Shown here piece after piece: positions 41,596 to 50,591 of a stretch of 64,000 bases of DNA; positions within the stretch are counted from its first letter, which is position 1, and each line of letters begins with the position of its first letter. A program made the position numbers and the translations under genes. Under the pieces are notes generated by a model. It did no database searches, was not told the origin of the DNA, and was given only the letters and a program-made list of their open reading frames with translations. This DNA is from Brevibacillus fluminis (GTDB lineage: Bacteria; Bacillota; Bacilli; Brevibacillales; Brevibacillaceae), in assembly GCF_003710825.1 (NCBI RefSeq), contig NZ_RHHQ01000015.1, positions 145,299 through 209,298 on the forward strand, read 5' to 3'.

Positions 41596-42245
41596 AGAAG
41601 AAGATCGGCTTGTTGGTCCTACTCCTCGTCGTTCTCGGAGGCGGAGGCTATGGCGTAAAAGCCTATGTCGAATCGATGAACCACATTACAACCGATGATG
41701 CACGCATCGACGGTGCCCTGGTCAAAGTCAGTCCGGAAATCGCCGGGCGTGTCACCGAGGTCCGCATCAAGGAAGGCGATACGGTGGAAGCAGGCGAAAC
41801 GCTGGCAAGGCTGGATGAGAAAAACACCTCTCTTACCTCGCGTGACTCTGCATTGGTTAAAGCACCGGCTGCCGGCATGATTCTTAAGGAGTTCGTTACA
41901 GTGGGGGAAAACGTAGCCCCAGGTCAACGCGTCTTTTTGCTGGCCAACATGGATGAACTGTACGTGTCTGCACGCATAGATGAGACCAAGATCGAGCGCG
42001 TTGTAGTCGGCGATACCGTATCGCTGCATGTCGATGCGTTCCCGAACGTAGAGCTGAAGGGCGTGGTTGAGCAGATCGGACTTGCGGCGGACAGCACGTA
42101 TTCGCTCTTGCCGACTTCTAATGCATCCGGTAACTTCATCAAGGTGACACAGCGAATTCCGATCAAAATTAAAATTTTGGATAACCAAGGGCTGCGGCTG
42201 CTGCCGGGGATGAATACCACGGTTGATATCACCACAAGGGGTTGA
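41592..42245 (+). CDS. Short HlyD/EmrA-type adaptor lacking the coiled-coil hairpin
   Basis: 217 residues; the ATG at 41592 overlaps the previous stop. An N-terminal membrane helix (IGLLVLLLVVLGGGGYGVKA) precedes the TTDDARIDGALVKVSPEIAG motif of the EmrA group and then a barrel-sandwich domain. The two halves are joined by only about a dozen residues (DEKNTSLTSRDSALVKAPAA) where EmrA has a long helical hairpin. The barrel domain ends in LRLLPGMNTTVDITTRG. It cannot reach far from the membrane and so may act as a pump collar (inference). Confidence 0.85.
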   Translation: MKKKIGLLVLLLVVLGGGGYGVKAYVESMNHITTDDARIDGALVKVSPEIAGRVTEVRIKEGDTVEAGETLARLDEKNTSLTSRDSALVKAPAAGMILKEFVTVGENVAPGQRVFLLANMDELYVSARIDETKIERVVVGDTVSLHVDAFPNVELKGVVEQIGLAADSTYSLLPTSNASGNFIKVTQRIPIKIKILDNQGLRLLPGMNTTVDITTRG

Positions 42246-42249
42246 CGCT

Positions 42250-42906
42250 ATGAAAGCCAAGCGGCTGATCACCATGCTGATCGCTTTCTATTTGGTCGGG
42301 AGCGCGCTCATCTCCTGGTATTACCGGTACCAGCAGCAAAACTATATCGTGACGGATGATTCACGGACGATGGTCGATCTGGCTGTCATCAAAGCCCCGG
42401 GCACCGGGCGGCTGCTTTCGTTTGACATTCGCGAAAATCAGGAAGTGAAGGCAAATGAGGTCGTAGGCTTCGTGCAGTCTACACAAGGAAATGGCGCGCG
42501 GCTCCCGTTGGTGTCGCCTGTCAGCGGGCATGTGCTGCGAATCGGCGCCAACGAAGGTGAAGTCGTGACAAACGGACAAAATTTGCTGGCGATCGCCGAT
42601 CTCGGCACCGCGTACGTGCAGGCGAGGCTGACGGAGAAGGAATCGACGCGCATTCGCGTTGGCCAGACCGTTGCTGTTACACTCGACAGTGCAGGTGGCA
42701 ACGTGTACCCAGGTGTCGTTTCCATGATCGAACATGTGACGCAAAATGAAGTGTGGCCGATTATCTCGCTTACGCCGCCACGCCAGACACCGCGTGAGGA
42801 TCAGCTTGTGCCGATCCGCATCCAGGTGCAGGGGGCACGTCTCATACCCGGCACGCACACCTCAGTCAAAATCAAAGTAGGGGGGGATTCCGATGGGCTC
42901 TTCTGA
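42250..42906 (+). CDS. Second short HlyD-type adaptor lacking the hairpin
   Basis: 218 residues from ATG 42250 with AAGGGGTTGAC upstream, 4 nt after the previous stop. Same layout as its upstream neighbour: membrane helix (RLITMLIAFYLVGSALISWY), IVTDDSRTMVDLAVIKAPGT, a compact barrel-sandwich with no hairpin (STQGNGARLPLVSPVSGHVL), and a barrel ending RLIPGTHTSVKIKVGG. Similarity to the preceding gene suggests duplication. The stop overlaps the MFS gene start. Confidence 0.85.
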   Translation: MKAKRLITMLIAFYLVGSALISWYYRYQQQNYIVTDDSRTMVDLAVIKAPGTGRLLSFDIRENQEVKANEVVGFVQSTQGNGARLPLVSPVSGHVLRIGANEGEVVTNGQNLLAIADLGTAYVQARLTEKESTRIRVGQTVAVTLDSAGGNVYPGVVSMIEHVTQNEVWPIISLTPPRQTPREDQLVPIRIQVQGARLIPGTHTSVKIKVGGDSDGLF

Positions 42907-44446
42907 GGAAAAAAAGCTCCCCGGCGTCATGACCATTACACTGATCATCGTAATGGGAACCTTTATGGCATTGCTCGATTCATCCATCTTAAACGTCGCC
43001 TTGCCTAAGCTGATGGTATTGTTTAGCGTCGATACGAAGCAGATCGAATGGGTGTTGACCGCCTACATGCTCGTGTCAGGGGCGATCATCCCGATCACCT
43101 CCTACCTTGGCGATCGATTCGGCTACCGGACCACCTATGTATGGGCGATGGCCAGCTTCACGGTCGGCTCGCTTTTGTGCGGGCTCGCCTGGAACAATCC
43201 GTCGCTGATCGTATTCCGCGTCATTCAAGGCATTGGCGGGGGACTGATCATGCCAGTCGGGATGGCGATGATGTTTCGCTTTATTCCGAAAGAAAAAATG
43301 GGTGCGGCGATGGGACTGTTCGGCCTCTCCATGGCGGTTGCCCCGTCGATTGGCCCGACGCTCGGCGGCTTGATCGTCGAGCATTACAGCTGGCGCTGGC
43401 TGTTTATGATCAATGTGCCGATCGGGATTATCAGTGTCTTTCTCACCCATTTTGTCCTGCCGGAAACGCCAACGCGGAAAATGGGCAAATTCGATCTGTG
43501 GGGCTTCCTCCTCGGATCTGGCAGCGCCTTTTTGTTTCTTTTGGCGTTGGCGGAAGGGGAGAGCTGGGGGTGGACATCGTATGAGATCGTCATGCTGCTG
43601 TTCTCGGCCACCATCGCACTTGCACTGTTGATCATAGTGGAGTTGAATCATCCCGAGCCGCTCCTCGACATGCGCATCTTTTTGCACAAGGAGTTTTCCT
43701 ACAGCGTGCTGCTTGGCTGCGGGCTGTTCATTTCAATGATCGCCGCGGTCATTTTGCTGCCGATCTATCTGCAATCACTGCGCGGCTATTCCGCGATTCA
43801 GACTGGTCTGGTCATGATGCCGCAGGCGCTGGCGATGGGCTTTTCGATGGCACTATCCGGCCGTTTATTTGACAAAGTTGGCGCACGTCCGCTGATTTTG
43901 ATCGGGATTCCACTGATCTTATTCAGTACGTACCAGCTGCATACGTTGTCAACGGATACGCCGGACAGCTTGATCAGCTTTTACATGGTCATTCGCGGGC
44001 TCGGCATGGGCCTGTCCTTCATGCCGATCAATACAGCAGGGGTGGCAGCGGTGCCGCCGATGAAAGCGGGCGCCGCGTCCACGATGAGCACGCTGGTGAG
44101 AAACGTAGCCGGCTCCATCGGCATCGCGCTGACGACCGTTTTGCTGGAGAACCGCCAATTTTTCCATTTGCACCGGATGGCGGAAGACTTGAACCTGTTT
44201 TCTCCAAGCTGGGGAGCCATGCAGCAATCATCGACAGGACTGCTCGCGACAGTTGGGGACACGAGCGCCGCACCTGCTGCCACGCTCAGTATGATGAACG
44301 GCCAAGTGTTGGCACAAGCGGCTGCCTGGTCATTCGGTGACGTCTTCCTCATCTTCGCGACCTTCATTCTCTGCATCTTCCCGCTCGCTCTCCTGTTCAA
44401 GAAAAAGGAGAAGCGCGAGGGTGAGCAGCCCGTGTTTGCGGAGTAA
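42893..44446 (+). CDS. MFS multidrug transporter, DHA2 family (EmrB/QacA type)
   Basis: 517 residues, ATG 42893, after AGTAGGGGGGATT. Fourteen hydrophobic segments are expected. The DHA2 signatures LLDSSILNVALPKLM in helix 1 and GDRFGYRTTYVWAMASFTVG after helix 2 are present, as are RVIQGIGGGLIMPVGMAMMF and the motif C segment MAVAPSIGPTLGGLIVEHYS. Proton-driven export of hydrophobic or cationic drugs is the usual role. It ends the operon, with three adaptors upstream, and a terminator follows. Confidence 0.93.
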   Translation: MGSSEEKKLPGVMTITLIIVMGTFMALLDSSILNVALPKLMVLFSVDTKQIEWVLTAYMLVSGAIIPITSYLGDRFGYRTTYVWAMASFTVGSLLCGLAWNNPSLIVFRVIQGIGGGLIMPVGMAMMFRFIPKEKMGAAMGLFGLSMAVAPSIGPTLGGLIVEHYSWRWLFMINVPIGIISVFLTHFVLPETPTRKMGKFDLWGFLLGSGSAFLFLLALAEGESWGWTSYEIVMLLFSATIALALLIIVELNHPEPLLDMRIFLHKEFSYSVLLGCGLFISMIAAVILLPIYLQSLRGYSAIQTGLVMMPQALAMGFSMALSGRLFDKVGARPLILIGIPLILFSTYQLHTLSTDTPDSLISFYMVIRGLGMGLSFMPINTAGVAAVPPMKAGAASTMSTLVRNVAGSIGIALTTVLLENRQFFHLHRMAEDLNLFSPSWGAMQQSSTGLLATVGDTSAAPAATLSMMNGQVLAQAAAWSFGDVFLIFATFILCIFPLALLFKKKEKREGEQPVFAE

Positions 44447-44476
44447 ACGCGAGAGGCTAGCAAAAAAGAAAGAAAC

Positions 44477-44514
44477 GAAAAACAGCCTGGGAAACATGTG
44501 CCAGGCTGTTTTTC
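44477..44514 (+). terminator. Terminator of the efflux operon
   Basis: AACAGCCTGG (44481-44490) pairs with CCAGGCTGTT (44501-44510), then a T run. Confidence 0.9.
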
Positions 44515-44669
44515 GTGTTACAGATGTTCGAAAACCAAACACCGCGCACGACAATCCGTCCCAAAAGCAAACAATCCCTCCAAAAACACCAAGCAGTAAT
44601 CCTGCCTCCATTACTGGTATACAAGTTGCAAAAACCAAATAAGCATGTCAGGAAAGGAGATGTACCCGA

Positions 44670-45848
44670 ATGGCACTGCTTACCGGACTCAAAATCCTTG
44701 ATTTTTCCTGTCTGCTCCCCGGCCCATACGCTTCGATGATGCTGGCGGACTTAGGGGCGGACATTTTGCGTGTAGAATCCCATGTGAGAACCGACGAGAT
44801 ACGCTATTTCCCGCCAATGGATGGCGAAACCTCTGCCGTACACGGGCACTTGAACCGCTCCAAACGCTCGCTCTCCCTTGACCTAAAAAAACAGCAGGCA
44901 GTCGAGCTGGTCAAGCGCCTCGTTCAGGAGTACGACATTGTCTTGGAGCAATTCCGCCCGGGCGTGATGGATCGATTGGGAGTCGGCTACGAGCAGTTGA
45001 AACGGGAAAATCCTCGGCTCATTTATTGCTCGCTAACTGGATTCGGTCAAACGGGGCCGTATCGCGACAGGCCCGGGCATGACATCAATTTTTTGGCGAT
45101 GAGTGGAATGATGGGGTATTCGGGACGAAAAGAAAGCGGCCCCAGCTTGCTTGGGATCCAGGTTGGCGATTTGGCAGGAGGCGCTATGCAAGCGGCGGTC
45201 GCGATGCTGGCAGCCGTGATTTATCGAGACCGGACTGGCGAGGGCCAGCATTTAGACATCAGCATGACTGACGGTTGTTTTGCCTTGAATGCGATGTTTG
45301 GTCCCGGCGCGCTGACCTGTGGGGTCGAGCCGTTGCCTGCGGGGACGATGCTCAACGGAGGCAGCTTTTATGATTTTTACCAAACGAAAGACGGTCGTTA
45401 CTTTTCGGTTGGCAGCTTCGAACCGTCGTTTCGCAAGGTGCTGTGCGAGGGGCTTGGCAGGTTGGATTTGCTGACAGTGGCTCTCGATGACTCGCCGGAC
45501 GGCAGTCGGTTATTTGCTGCAGCACTGAGGGACATTTTCCGCAGCAAAAATTTTGCGGAATGGCAGGAGGTGTTTGCTGCCGTTCCGGCATGCGTGGAGC
45601 CCGTGCTCTCGTTTTCAGAAGCGTGCGAGCACCCGCAGCTGGTGGCACGGGGAATGATTGCCGATGTGCCCATGCCGGACGGACGTCTGCAAAAACAGAT
45701 CGCAAGCCCGATCAAATCATCGGTCCATACACCACAGTATCGGCATACCGGCGCGAGGCTGGGGGAGCATACCGACGAGGTGCTGCATGAGCTTGGACTG
45801 AATGAGAGCGAGGTGGCTCGTTTGCGGGAGGAAGGGGTTATCGCCTAG
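44670..45848 (+). CDS. CaiB/BaiF-family (class III) CoA-transferase
   Basis: 392 residues, ATG 44670, with AGGAAAGGAGATG upstream. Characteristic motifs are LLPGPYASMMLADLGADILR, NRSKRSLSLDLKKQQA, IYCSLTGFGQTGPYRDRPGH and GQHLDISMTDG, whose Asp is the catalytic nucleophile that carries CoA. The subgroup that includes alpha-methylacyl-CoA racemase has the same layout, so either transfer or racemisation is possible. Substrate unknown; no acyl-CoA genes are adjacent. Confidence 0.9.
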   Translation: MALLTGLKILDFSCLLPGPYASMMLADLGADILRVESHVRTDEIRYFPPMDGETSAVHGHLNRSKRSLSLDLKKQQAVELVKRLVQEYDIVLEQFRPGVMDRLGVGYEQLKRENPRLIYCSLTGFGQTGPYRDRPGHDINFLAMSGMMGYSGRKESGPSLLGIQVGDLAGGAMQAAVAMLAAVIYRDRTGEGQHLDISMTDGCFALNAMFGPGALTCGVEPLPAGTMLNGGSFYDFYQTKDGRYFSVGSFEPSFRKVLCEGLGRLDLLTVALDDSPDGSRLFAAALRDIFRSKNFAEWQEVFAAVPACVEPVLSFSEACEHPQLVARGMIADVPMPDGRLQKQIASPIKSSVHTPQYRHTGARLGEHTDEVLHELGLNESEVARLREEGVIA

Positions 45849-45890
45849 GTACGGCAATGAATGGCCAGTAAGCAGCGGCAAATAAACGCG

Positions 45891-45926
45891 AAGAAACCAG
45901 CCCTACGACAGGCTGGTTTCTTTCTG
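45891..45926. terminator. Bidirectional terminator between the CoA-transferase gene and the ABC transporter operon
   Basis: AGAAACCAGCC (45892-45902) pairs with GGCTGGTTTCT (45911-45921). Confidence 0.8.
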
Positions 45927-45936
45927 TCTTGCTCCT

Positions 45937-46764
45937 CTATTTAAACGGGCCGGTTAATTTTTTTTCCAAATAGGCAACCGCCTGGTACATCAACGTGGCG
46001 ACGATGGCGATGACACCCAGGCTCATCAGGACGAGAGTGAAATTGAACACCTGGAAGCCGTAAATGATCAAATAGCCCAAGCCTTTCTGCGAGACGAGAA
46101 ACTCTCCGACGATGACCCCGACCCACGAAAGCCCTACGTTCACCTTCAGCGTTGAGACGATGGTGGGAATCGTGGCGGGTAGGATCGCCATGCGGAAAAT
46201 TTGCTTCTTTTCGGCGCCCAACGTCTGCATCACCTTAACGTAGTTGGGATTGACCTCGCGAAAGCTGGTGTAGATCACAATCGTCGTGATGACCACGGAA
46301 ATCGTCGCGCCCATTGCGATGATCGATAGGTAGCCCGGGCCAAAGCCGACGATAAAGAGCGGGCCGATTGCGACCTTGGGCATGCTGTTGGCAACGACTA
46401 AATACGGATCAAGCACACGGGATAAAAACGGTGACCACCAGATTAATGTCGCGAGCAGGGTGCCGAGCAGCGTCCCGAGCAAAAAGCCGATGACCGTCTC
46501 GATCACGGTTGTTGTGACGTGCGGCATAAGGGTGCCATCGGTCAGTTGATCAACGAACAGCTGCCATATTTTGGACGGTGCGCTAAAAATCAACACATTG
46601 ATGCGATTGGTCCGAGAAAGCCATTCCCATCCTCCGAGGAAGAGGACGAGGATCACCAGCTGGGTGAACAAGACCAGCCAACGCTGCATGCGCTTTTGGC
46701 GCAAATAGTCAGCGTGCAGCTTTCCGGCATCAACCTGTTTGCTGTCAGTGTCATTCATGGACAT
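45937..46764 (-). CDS. ABC transporter permease (SsuC/TauC/NrtB type)
   Basis: 275 residues from ATG 46764, after GGAGGCG; ATG 46758 is close. About six hydrophobic helices are seen, with the EAA-loop region VMQTLGAEKKQIFRMAILPA that docks with the ATPase. It starts inside the last 14 nt of the ATPase gene and is last of a three-gene operon. The family carries sulfonates, taurine, nitrate, bicarbonate or pyrimidine-like thiamine precursors; the substrate cannot be assigned here. Confidence 0.9.
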   Translation of the reverse strand: MSMNDTDSKQVDAGKLHADYLRQKRMQRWLVLFTQLVILVLFLGGWEWLSRTNRINVLIFSAPSKIWQLFVDQLTDGTLMPHVTTTVIETVIGFLLGTLLGTLLATLIWWSPFLSRVLDPYLVVANSMPKVAIGPLFIVGFGPGYLSIIAMGATISVVITTIVIYTSFREVNPNYVKVMQTLGAEKKQIFRMAILPATIPTIVSTLKVNVGLSWVGVIVGEFLVSQKGLGYLIIYGFQVFNFTLVLMSLGVIAIVATLMYQAVAYLEKKLTGPFK

Positions 46765-47548
46765 GGTTGATCGCCTCCATCTCTTTCCAGACCTGGTGAA
46801 ACAGTGCGGAAAAGCTTTCATGGTTGCGCGCCTCAAACGGTAGGGCCAATCGCAATTCCTCGGGAACCACAAACTCTTTGTGAATCCGGCCCGGATTTTT
46901 TGCCAAAATGAAAATGCGATCTGCCATGGCGACAGCCTCTGTCAAGTCATGGGTCACCAAAATGGCGGTCTTTTGCTGCCGGCGAAGCGTCGAGACTACC
47001 AGATCCTCCAGCTTTAATTTGGTCTGGTGGTCGAGCGCCGAAAACGGTTCATCCAAAAGCAATATCTCCGGCTTGCAGGCGAGCGTGCGGACCAAAGCGA
47101 CCCGTTGCCGCATTCCTCCCGACAGCTGCGCAGGGTAGGAATGGCGAAAATCAGCTAGCTCCATTTCCTCAAGAAGATGAAGCGTGTATTCTTCTGACTC
47201 TTTGGTGCGAATGCCTTGGATCTCCAGCCCGAGCATGACGTTTTGTTCAATCGTCCGCCAGCCGAACAGGTAATCCTGCTGCAGCATGTAGCCGACGCGC
47301 GGGCTAGTTCCGGTGATAGTGGTGCCGTCAATTTTGATGCTGCCTGCCGATGGCCGCTCCAATCCGGCAATCAGTGACAAAAGCGTCGTCTTGCCACAGC
47401 CGCTCGGACCGACCAGACAGACGAATTCCCCCTCCGCTACCCGCAAGTCGATCTCTTTGACAGCCAGGAAACTAGCTTTGTCAGACAGATAGAGGTGGGT
47501 CAGTTGGCAAAGCTCGATCTTGGATGGTGACGGGCGGTGGTTTGCCAA
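46751..47548 (-). CDS. ABC transporter ATP-binding protein (SsuB/TauB/NrtD type)
   Basis: 265 residues from TTG 47548, after GGGAGATAACC. Walker A GPSGCGKTT, Q-loop MLQQDYLFGW, signature LSGGMRQRVAL, Walker B ILLLDEPFSALD and the switch histidine in LVTHDLTEAVAMAD are all intact. It sits 5 nt after the binding-protein gene and overlaps the permease gene, so the three subunits are co-translated. Confidence 0.95.
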   Translation of the reverse strand: MANHRPSPSKIELCQLTHLYLSDKASFLAVKEIDLRVAEGEFVCLVGPSGCGKTTLLSLIAGLERPSAGSIKIDGTTITGTSPRVGYMLQQDYLFGWRTIEQNVMLGLEIQGIRTKESEEYTLHLLEEMELADFRHSYPAQLSGGMRQRVALVRTLACKPEILLLDEPFSALDHQTKLKLEDLVVSTLRRQQKTAILVTHDLTEAVAMADRIFILAKNPGRIHKEFVVPEELRLALPFEARNHESFSALFHQVWKEMEAINHVHE

Positions 47549-47553
47549 AGCGG

Positions 47554-48549
47554 TTATCTCCCTTCTGTCGCCGCCTTGGCAAATGAGGTATCAACCAATT
47601 TGGCGTAATCGGCGCGCTGTTTCAGCTCACCTGCAGACTCCATGATGGCTTGCAGATTGTTCCACGAGTCCTCCTTCAAAATCGGGTCGGCTGCAAAGGA
47701 GCCTTGCTCCAGATAACGCTTCACCGAACTTTCTAGGATAGCGGCATCGATATTAGGGAAGAAAGGAGTGATCGCTTCTGCCGTTTCCTTTGGCGTATGG
47801 GTGGCGACCCATTGCTGTGCCTTGTAAATAGCACTGGTGAACTTTTGGATCGACTCTTTGTTTTTCTCAAGGTAGCTTTTCTTCGTCATGTAATCAGTGT
47901 ACGGAACGCTGCCGCTCTCTTTGCCAAACGAGGCGATCACGTGGCCGATTCCTTCTTTCTCCATCTGCGACGCGGTTGGTTCAAACAGCTGCACATATTC
48001 GCCTGTGCCGGAAGCGAATGCCGTCGCAATGTTTTGGAATTCGATGTTTTGGATCAGGTTCAAATCTTTATGTGGGTCAATACTGTGTTTTTTCAAGACG
48101 AATTCTCCAGCCATTTGCGGCATCCCGCCTTTGCGCTGACCGAGAAAGACTTTGCCCTTCAGTTGATCCCAGGAGAAGTTGTCGACTTTGTTCCGCGAGA
48201 CAAGAAAGGTGCCGTCTGTGTTGGTGAGCTGGGCAAAATTGATGACGGGATCCTGCGCTCCCTGCTGATTGACGTAAATGCTCGTTTCCGCTCCGACCAA
48301 TGCCACATCGATACCGTCGGACAGCAGAGCGGTCATTGTTTTGTCGCCGCCGGACGTTGTGGTCAGCTCGACATCCAAGCCTGCGTCCTTGAAAAAGCCC
48401 TTGGACAGCGCGACATATTGCGGCGCATAAAAGAGCGAGCGCGTAACTTCTCCGATCCGGATCTTGGCGGGCGTCTGTGATGCACATCCGGAGAGAAGCG
48501 CCATGGTACCGAGGCCGATGGCGAGCGAAAGCGAGAGCCATCTTTTCAT
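47554..48549 (-). CDS. Substrate-binding lipoprotein (SsuA/THI5-like)
   Basis: 331 residues from ATG 48549, with GAGGAGGAAAC upstream. Signal peptide with lipobox LLSGC. The mature part opens with IRIGEVTRSLFYAPQYVALS and KGFFKDAGLDVELTTTSGGD, the pattern of SsuA/THI5-like proteins, with GIDVALVGAETSIYVNQQGA in the binding cleft. Thiamine precursors, sulfonates and others are all bound by this fold. First gene of the operon. Confidence 0.9.
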   Translation of the reverse strand: MKRWLSLSLAIGLGTMALLSGCASQTPAKIRIGEVTRSLFYAPQYVALSKGFFKDAGLDVELTTTSGGDKTMTALLSDGIDVALVGAETSIYVNQQGAQDPVINFAQLTNTDGTFLVSRNKVDNFSWDQLKGKVFLGQRKGGMPQMAGEFVLKKHSIDPHKDLNLIQNIEFQNIATAFASGTGEYVQLFEPTASQMEKEGIGHVIASFGKESGSVPYTDYMTKKSYLEKNKESIQKFTSAIYKAQQWVATHTPKETAEAITPFFPNIDAAILESSVKRYLEQGSFAADPILKEDSWNNLQAIMESAGELKQRADYAKLVDTSFAKAATEGR

Positions 48550-48644
48550 GCTGTTTCCTCCTCGACTAGATTTTGATGCAGGATATGCGCCCATGGGCGA
48601 AATGGTGAATGGGGGAGTTAGGTGAAAGCCGAGATGAAAAACGA

Positions 48645-48674
48645 TTGACAGGAGGAAAGAACTAGAGGTACATT
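48645..48674 (+). promoter_or_regulatory. Promoter of the sdpR-sdpI unit
   Basis: -35 TTGACA (48645-48650), 18-nt spacer, -10 TACATT (48669-48674). The operator-like repeat begins 5 nt downstream. Confidence 0.75.
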
Positions 48675-48678
48675 TTAG

Positions 48679-48710
48679 TTAGATATTTAGATGATTTTCT
48701 AAATGTCTAA
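48679..48710. promoter_or_regulatory. Putative SdpR operator
   Basis: TTAGATATTTAGA (48679-48691) and TCTAAATGTCTAA (48698-48710) are inverted repeats matching in 12 of 13 positions around TGATTT. They overlap the expected start of transcription. Confidence 0.8.
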
Positions 48711-48732
48711 TAGGTGAACGGAGGGGAGTCAA

Positions 48733-49011
48733 GTGAATGACGCGTTCAAAGCGCTCGCCGATCCAACACGTCGACAAATCATAAGACTACTGCGTGATCA
48801 GAATTTGACTGCCGGTGAAATTGCAGAACATTTTCAAATCAGTAAGCCAAGTATTTCACACCATTTGAATTTGCTAAAACAAGCTGGGCTGGTTAGTGAT
48901 GAACGAAAGGGACAAAACATCGTTTATTCGTTACATACAACGGTGATGGAAGATGTTTTAGGTTGGATGTTTAGCATAGTAGGCAAACAAGATCAGGAGG
49001 AAAACAAATGA
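48733..49011 (+). CDS. sdpR: ArsR-family autorepressor, SdpR type
   Basis: 92 residues from GTG 48733, with GAGGGGAG upstream. The ArsR winged helix is clear: MNDAFKALADPTRRQIIRLL, LTAGEIAEHFQISKPSISHH and LNLLKQAGLVSDERKGQNI. There are no metal-binding cysteines. The ALADPTRRQII start and the next gene identify it as SdpR-like. In B. subtilis SdpR represses sdpRI until SdpI binds the toxin and holds SdpR at the membrane (family knowledge). The stop overlaps the sdpI start. Confidence 0.9.
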   Translation: MNDAFKALADPTRRQIIRLLRDQNLTAGEIAEHFQISKPSISHHLNLLKQAGLVSDERKGQNIVYSLHTTVMEDVLGWMFSIVGKQDQEENK

Positions 49012-49649
49012 GGGCTTTGGTCAGGGAAATACTCTTGTTTATGATTGTTGTTTCATCGATCGTTGGTGCGGTCGTGTTCTACAATGAGTTACCCGATACG
49101 ATGGCTACACATTTTGGCATCGAGAATGAAGTGAATGGTACCTCGAGCAAACAAACAACCATTCTCATTTTCGCCCTGCTTGGGTTTGTACCATTTTTAC
49201 TTCCATTTGCCAAAAGGATGGGCGGGCAAAAAAGTAACGATGCGAAGTTTGCTTTCTCGATTCAAGTAAGCAGGTTTTGTATCGCTCTCATACTGGCGAT
49301 AGCGGAATGGACCATTTTACTTTACAACCTTGGGTATACAATGGATATTCGTCGAATTGTGTTCATTGCGATAGGAATCCTGTTTCTTGTTACAGGAAAT
49401 TACCTCGGCATTAGTAAACCGAATTATTTTATGGGGTTTCGAACACCTTGGGCTCTACTTGATGAAGAAAACTGGCGAAAAACGCATCGAATGGGTGGTC
49501 CTTTGATGATGGTCGGAGGTTTGGTCATTCTCGTTTCCACATTTTTGCCAACTTACTTATCCATCATCATTTTTTTCGCAACTCTGGTATGTATTGTTTT
49601 GGTACCTTTCATTTACTCCTACATGATATTCAAGCGCAGGAGATCATGA
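49008..49649 (+). CDS. sdpI: SdpI-family immunity-type membrane protein
   Basis: 213 residues; the ATG at 49008 overlaps the sdpR stop by 4 nt. Six hydrophobic helices are expected, with the SdpI features VVFYNELPDTMATHFGIENE near the start and FLVTGNYLGISKPNYFMGFR, TPWALLDEENWRKTHRMGG in the C-terminal half. SdpI both senses the SdpC toxin and protects from it. No sdpABC toxin genes are in the window, so its ligand may be foreign or may be another peptide. Confidence 0.92.
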   Translation: MRALVREILLFMIVVSSIVGAVVFYNELPDTMATHFGIENEVNGTSSKQTTILIFALLGFVPFLLPFAKRMGGQKSNDAKFAFSIQVSRFCIALILAIAEWTILLYNLGYTMDIRRIVFIAIGILFLVTGNYLGISKPNYFMGFRTPWALLDEENWRKTHRMGGPLMMVGGLVILVSTFLPTYLSIIIFFATLVCIVLVPFIYSYMIFKRRRS

Positions 49650-49702
49650 ATGTTGATTGAACACCCTTTTACCATCAATCAAAGAGAAGGAGATATGACG
49701 AT

Positions 49703-50482
49703 ATGATTGCCAGTGTTACGATGGTCAGTATTGTGATTCAAGGGTTGATCTCTCTCTTGTTTCCAATTGGTTTGTTTTTGTATATGCGCAAAAGAGTAAG
49801 GTTTACCATGCGACCTGTATGGATTGGTGCTGCAATCTTTTTGATTTTCACACAGATTTTTGAAAAAGTATTGCATCTTGTCGTTCTTCAAGGTATTCCT
49901 GACATTCAAAATAACCCGGTTGTATTCGCGGTATATGGGGCATTGGCTGCTGGAATCTTTGAGGAAGTGGGACGATATATCGGTTTCAGCTGGTTGCTGA
50001 AATCATATCGAGAGCGAAAGGACGGCTTGGCTTATGGACTTGGCCACGGTGGGTTCGAAGCCATTTTCATCGGTGCGATCTCTTCCATTCAAGCATTTGT
50101 ATTCGCGATTTTGATTAATGAAGGTAGGTTCTTGTCGACGATCGGCTCAAGTATACCTGCGGACATGGCTGCTGCTCTCCAAGATCAGATGCTTTCGATG
50201 TCATCTTTTGAATTTATTTTGGGCGGCTTCGAACGAATTCCAGCGATTTTCATCCAAATCGCGTTGTCCCTTATTGTATTACATGCAGTGAATACGCGGC
50301 GAAAAGGGCTAGTTCTCATTGCCATATTATTGCATGCCGTAATCGATTTTGTTCCAGGACTTTACCAAGGTTATAAAGGTGAGCTCAGCATTTGGGTTGC
50401 GGAAGCGGTTATCTTGTTGTTTGGCATTGCGGCAGTGTGGTACATCCGCTCTTCCCGGTTTTGGAGCGGTTCGGAAAAATGA
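49703..50482 (+). CDS. YhfC-family putative intramembrane metalloprotease
   Basis: 259 residues, ATG 49703, after GAGAAGGAGATATG, 53 nt past sdpI. About eight hydrophobic helices. The conserved AAGIFEEVGRYIGFSWLLKS and YGLGHGGFEAIFIGAISSIQ blocks carry the Glu-Glu and His residues of the YhfC group, related to CPBP/Abi-type membrane proteases. Such proteases are often found with bacteriocin or immunity genes. Its position after sdpRI suggests a joint defence unit (inference). Confidence 0.87.
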   Translation: MIASVTMVSIVIQGLISLLFPIGLFLYMRKRVRFTMRPVWIGAAIFLIFTQIFEKVLHLVVLQGIPDIQNNPVVFAVYGALAAGIFEEVGRYIGFSWLLKSYRERKDGLAYGLGHGGFEAIFIGAISSIQAFVFAILINEGRFLSTIGSSIPADMAAALQDQMLSMSSFEFILGGFERIPAIFIQIALSLIVLHAVNTRRKGLVLIAILLHAVIDFVPGLYQGYKGELSIWVAEAVILLFGIAAVWYIRSSRFWSGSEK

Positions 50483-50523
50483 ATAAGCAGTTCCATTCTT
50501 ACTAGATGATGCGGCTCAAGCCA

Positions 50524-50566
50524 AGGCAATCCCCGATCGACAAACGCGAACGGGGGTTGCCTTTTT
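50524..50566 (+). terminator. Terminator of the sdpRI-YhfC unit
   Basis: AGGCAATCCCCG pairs with CGGGGGTTGCCT, then a T run. Confidence 0.85.
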
Positions 50567-50591
50567 CACGTCAGTTCACAAAAAAACAAAA

